Below, piece by piece: positions 63,822 to 64,000 of a stretch of 64,000 nucleotides of DNA. The stretch lies in the NCBI RefSeq assembly GCF_900109735.1, contig NZ_FOAS01000014.1, forward strand, positions 1 to 64,000, in the 5' to 3' direction. Made by a program: the position numbers and the translations under genes. The stretch is from Atopomonas hussainii. GTDB lineage: Bacteria > Pseudomonadota > Gammaproteobacteria > Pseudomonadales > Pseudomonadaceae. Within the stretch, counting starts at the first letter, position 1, and each line of letters opens with the position of its first letter. The notes under the pieces were generated by a model. That model was not told the DNA's origin, did not search any database, and saw only the letters and a list, made by a program, of their open reading frames with translations.

Positions 63822-64000
63822 GTGTTTAACCGCCTAGTGCACCGTTCGCTGCGTCGTTTGGCCTTACCGGGCTTGATTGGCGCCAGCCTGATCGCTTTTT
63901 TATTCGCCTGGACGCAGATCCGCCCGGTCGAACTGTTTTTGTCCGATTTACGTGCCGAAGTGGCGCTCAATGTGGGCAACGATGCCGGGCGCGGCAACCT
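63822..64000 (+). CDS. Membrane protein, N-terminal fragment (runs off window)
   Basis: This is open from a GTG at 63822 to the end of the window, 59 codons. The sequence begins FNRLVHRSLRRLALPGLIG after the start, a basic N-terminus, then a hydrophobic helix (about residues 15-31, 'LPGLIGASLIAFLFAW'), then 'IRPVELFLSDLRAEVALNVG', which looks periplasmic. This is the layout of a sensor or receptor N-terminus, but too little is present to name a family. No ATG is available in frame; the ribosome binding site is weak (TGGAAC). Confidence 0.6.
   Translation, partial: MFNRLVHRSLRRLALPGLIGASLIAFLFAWTQIRPVELFLSDLRAEVALNVGNDAGRGN

Overview
The window looks like chromosome from a member of the Pseudomonadaceae (Pseudomonas or a close relative). 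The best evidence is the minus-strand block gyrA-serC-pheA-hisC-tyrA/aroA fusion-cmk-rpsA-ihfB, the mtnA / MTA-deaminase / ubiG-mupP-yciK block beside it, and a complete acyclic-terpene (atu) cluster in the Pseudomonas order. By eye the DNA is GC-rich (roughly 58-62 %), except around positions 700-1920, which is clearly more AT-rich.

Layout. 1-2170: the 3' end of an IS5-family element, then a two-lipoprotein operon of lower GC bracketed by short direct repeats. 2175-5330: a fatty acid hydroxylase-like membrane protein, a secreted CAP-domain protein, tRNA-Val(GAC) and an orphan periplasmic binding protein. 5330-17760: atuR and, divergently, atuABCDEFGH, which encode citronellyl-CoA/geranyl-CoA degradation. 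Two 18-bp palindromes in the atuR-atuA gap are the likely AtuR operators. The operon is interrupted at four gene junctions by hairpin-forming repeats. 17770-32200: mixed housekeeping and accessory genes (YkgJ-like, GH114, tandem TrkH, AraC-type regulator, Mpo1-like, MoxR/VWA pair, cysK, Sel1 protein, aceK, pseudo-receiver protein, uppP). 26053-26303 is a MITE-like inverted-repeat element. 32345-34590: a chemoreceptor and an unrecognised partner.

34587-50740: core metabolism and information genes. On the minus strand are ihfB, rpsA, cmk, the aromatic amino acid and serine genes, gyrA and mtnA. On the plus strand are the MTA deaminase-like gene, ubiG, mupP and yciK. 50940-56280: signalling genes, namely two diguanylate cyclases, a PfkB-type phosphofructokinase and a split chemoreceptor (an MCP without a periplasmic domain, followed by a separate membrane-anchored helical protein). 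56338-59677: tRNA-Ser(UGA), yccA and the tusDCBE-ybiB operon for tRNA 2-thiolation. 59674-64000: a second orphan binding protein, a PlaF-like membrane phospholipase, fadH, and the 5' end of an unidentified membrane protein running off the window.

How parts work together: AtuR/AtuA-H form a regulated catabolic module; MtnA and the deaminase belong to methylthioadenosine salvage; PheA, HisC, TyrA-AroA and SerC make aromatic amino acids and serine; TusDCB and TusE relay sulfur to tRNA; MoxR and the VWA protein are a chaperone-like pair. Nothing here is a clear new defence or secretion system. The least explained features are the palindromic elements flanking atuGH, the MITE-like element, the split chemoreceptor and the lipoprotein pair between repeats. 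All percentages and alignments were made by eye.
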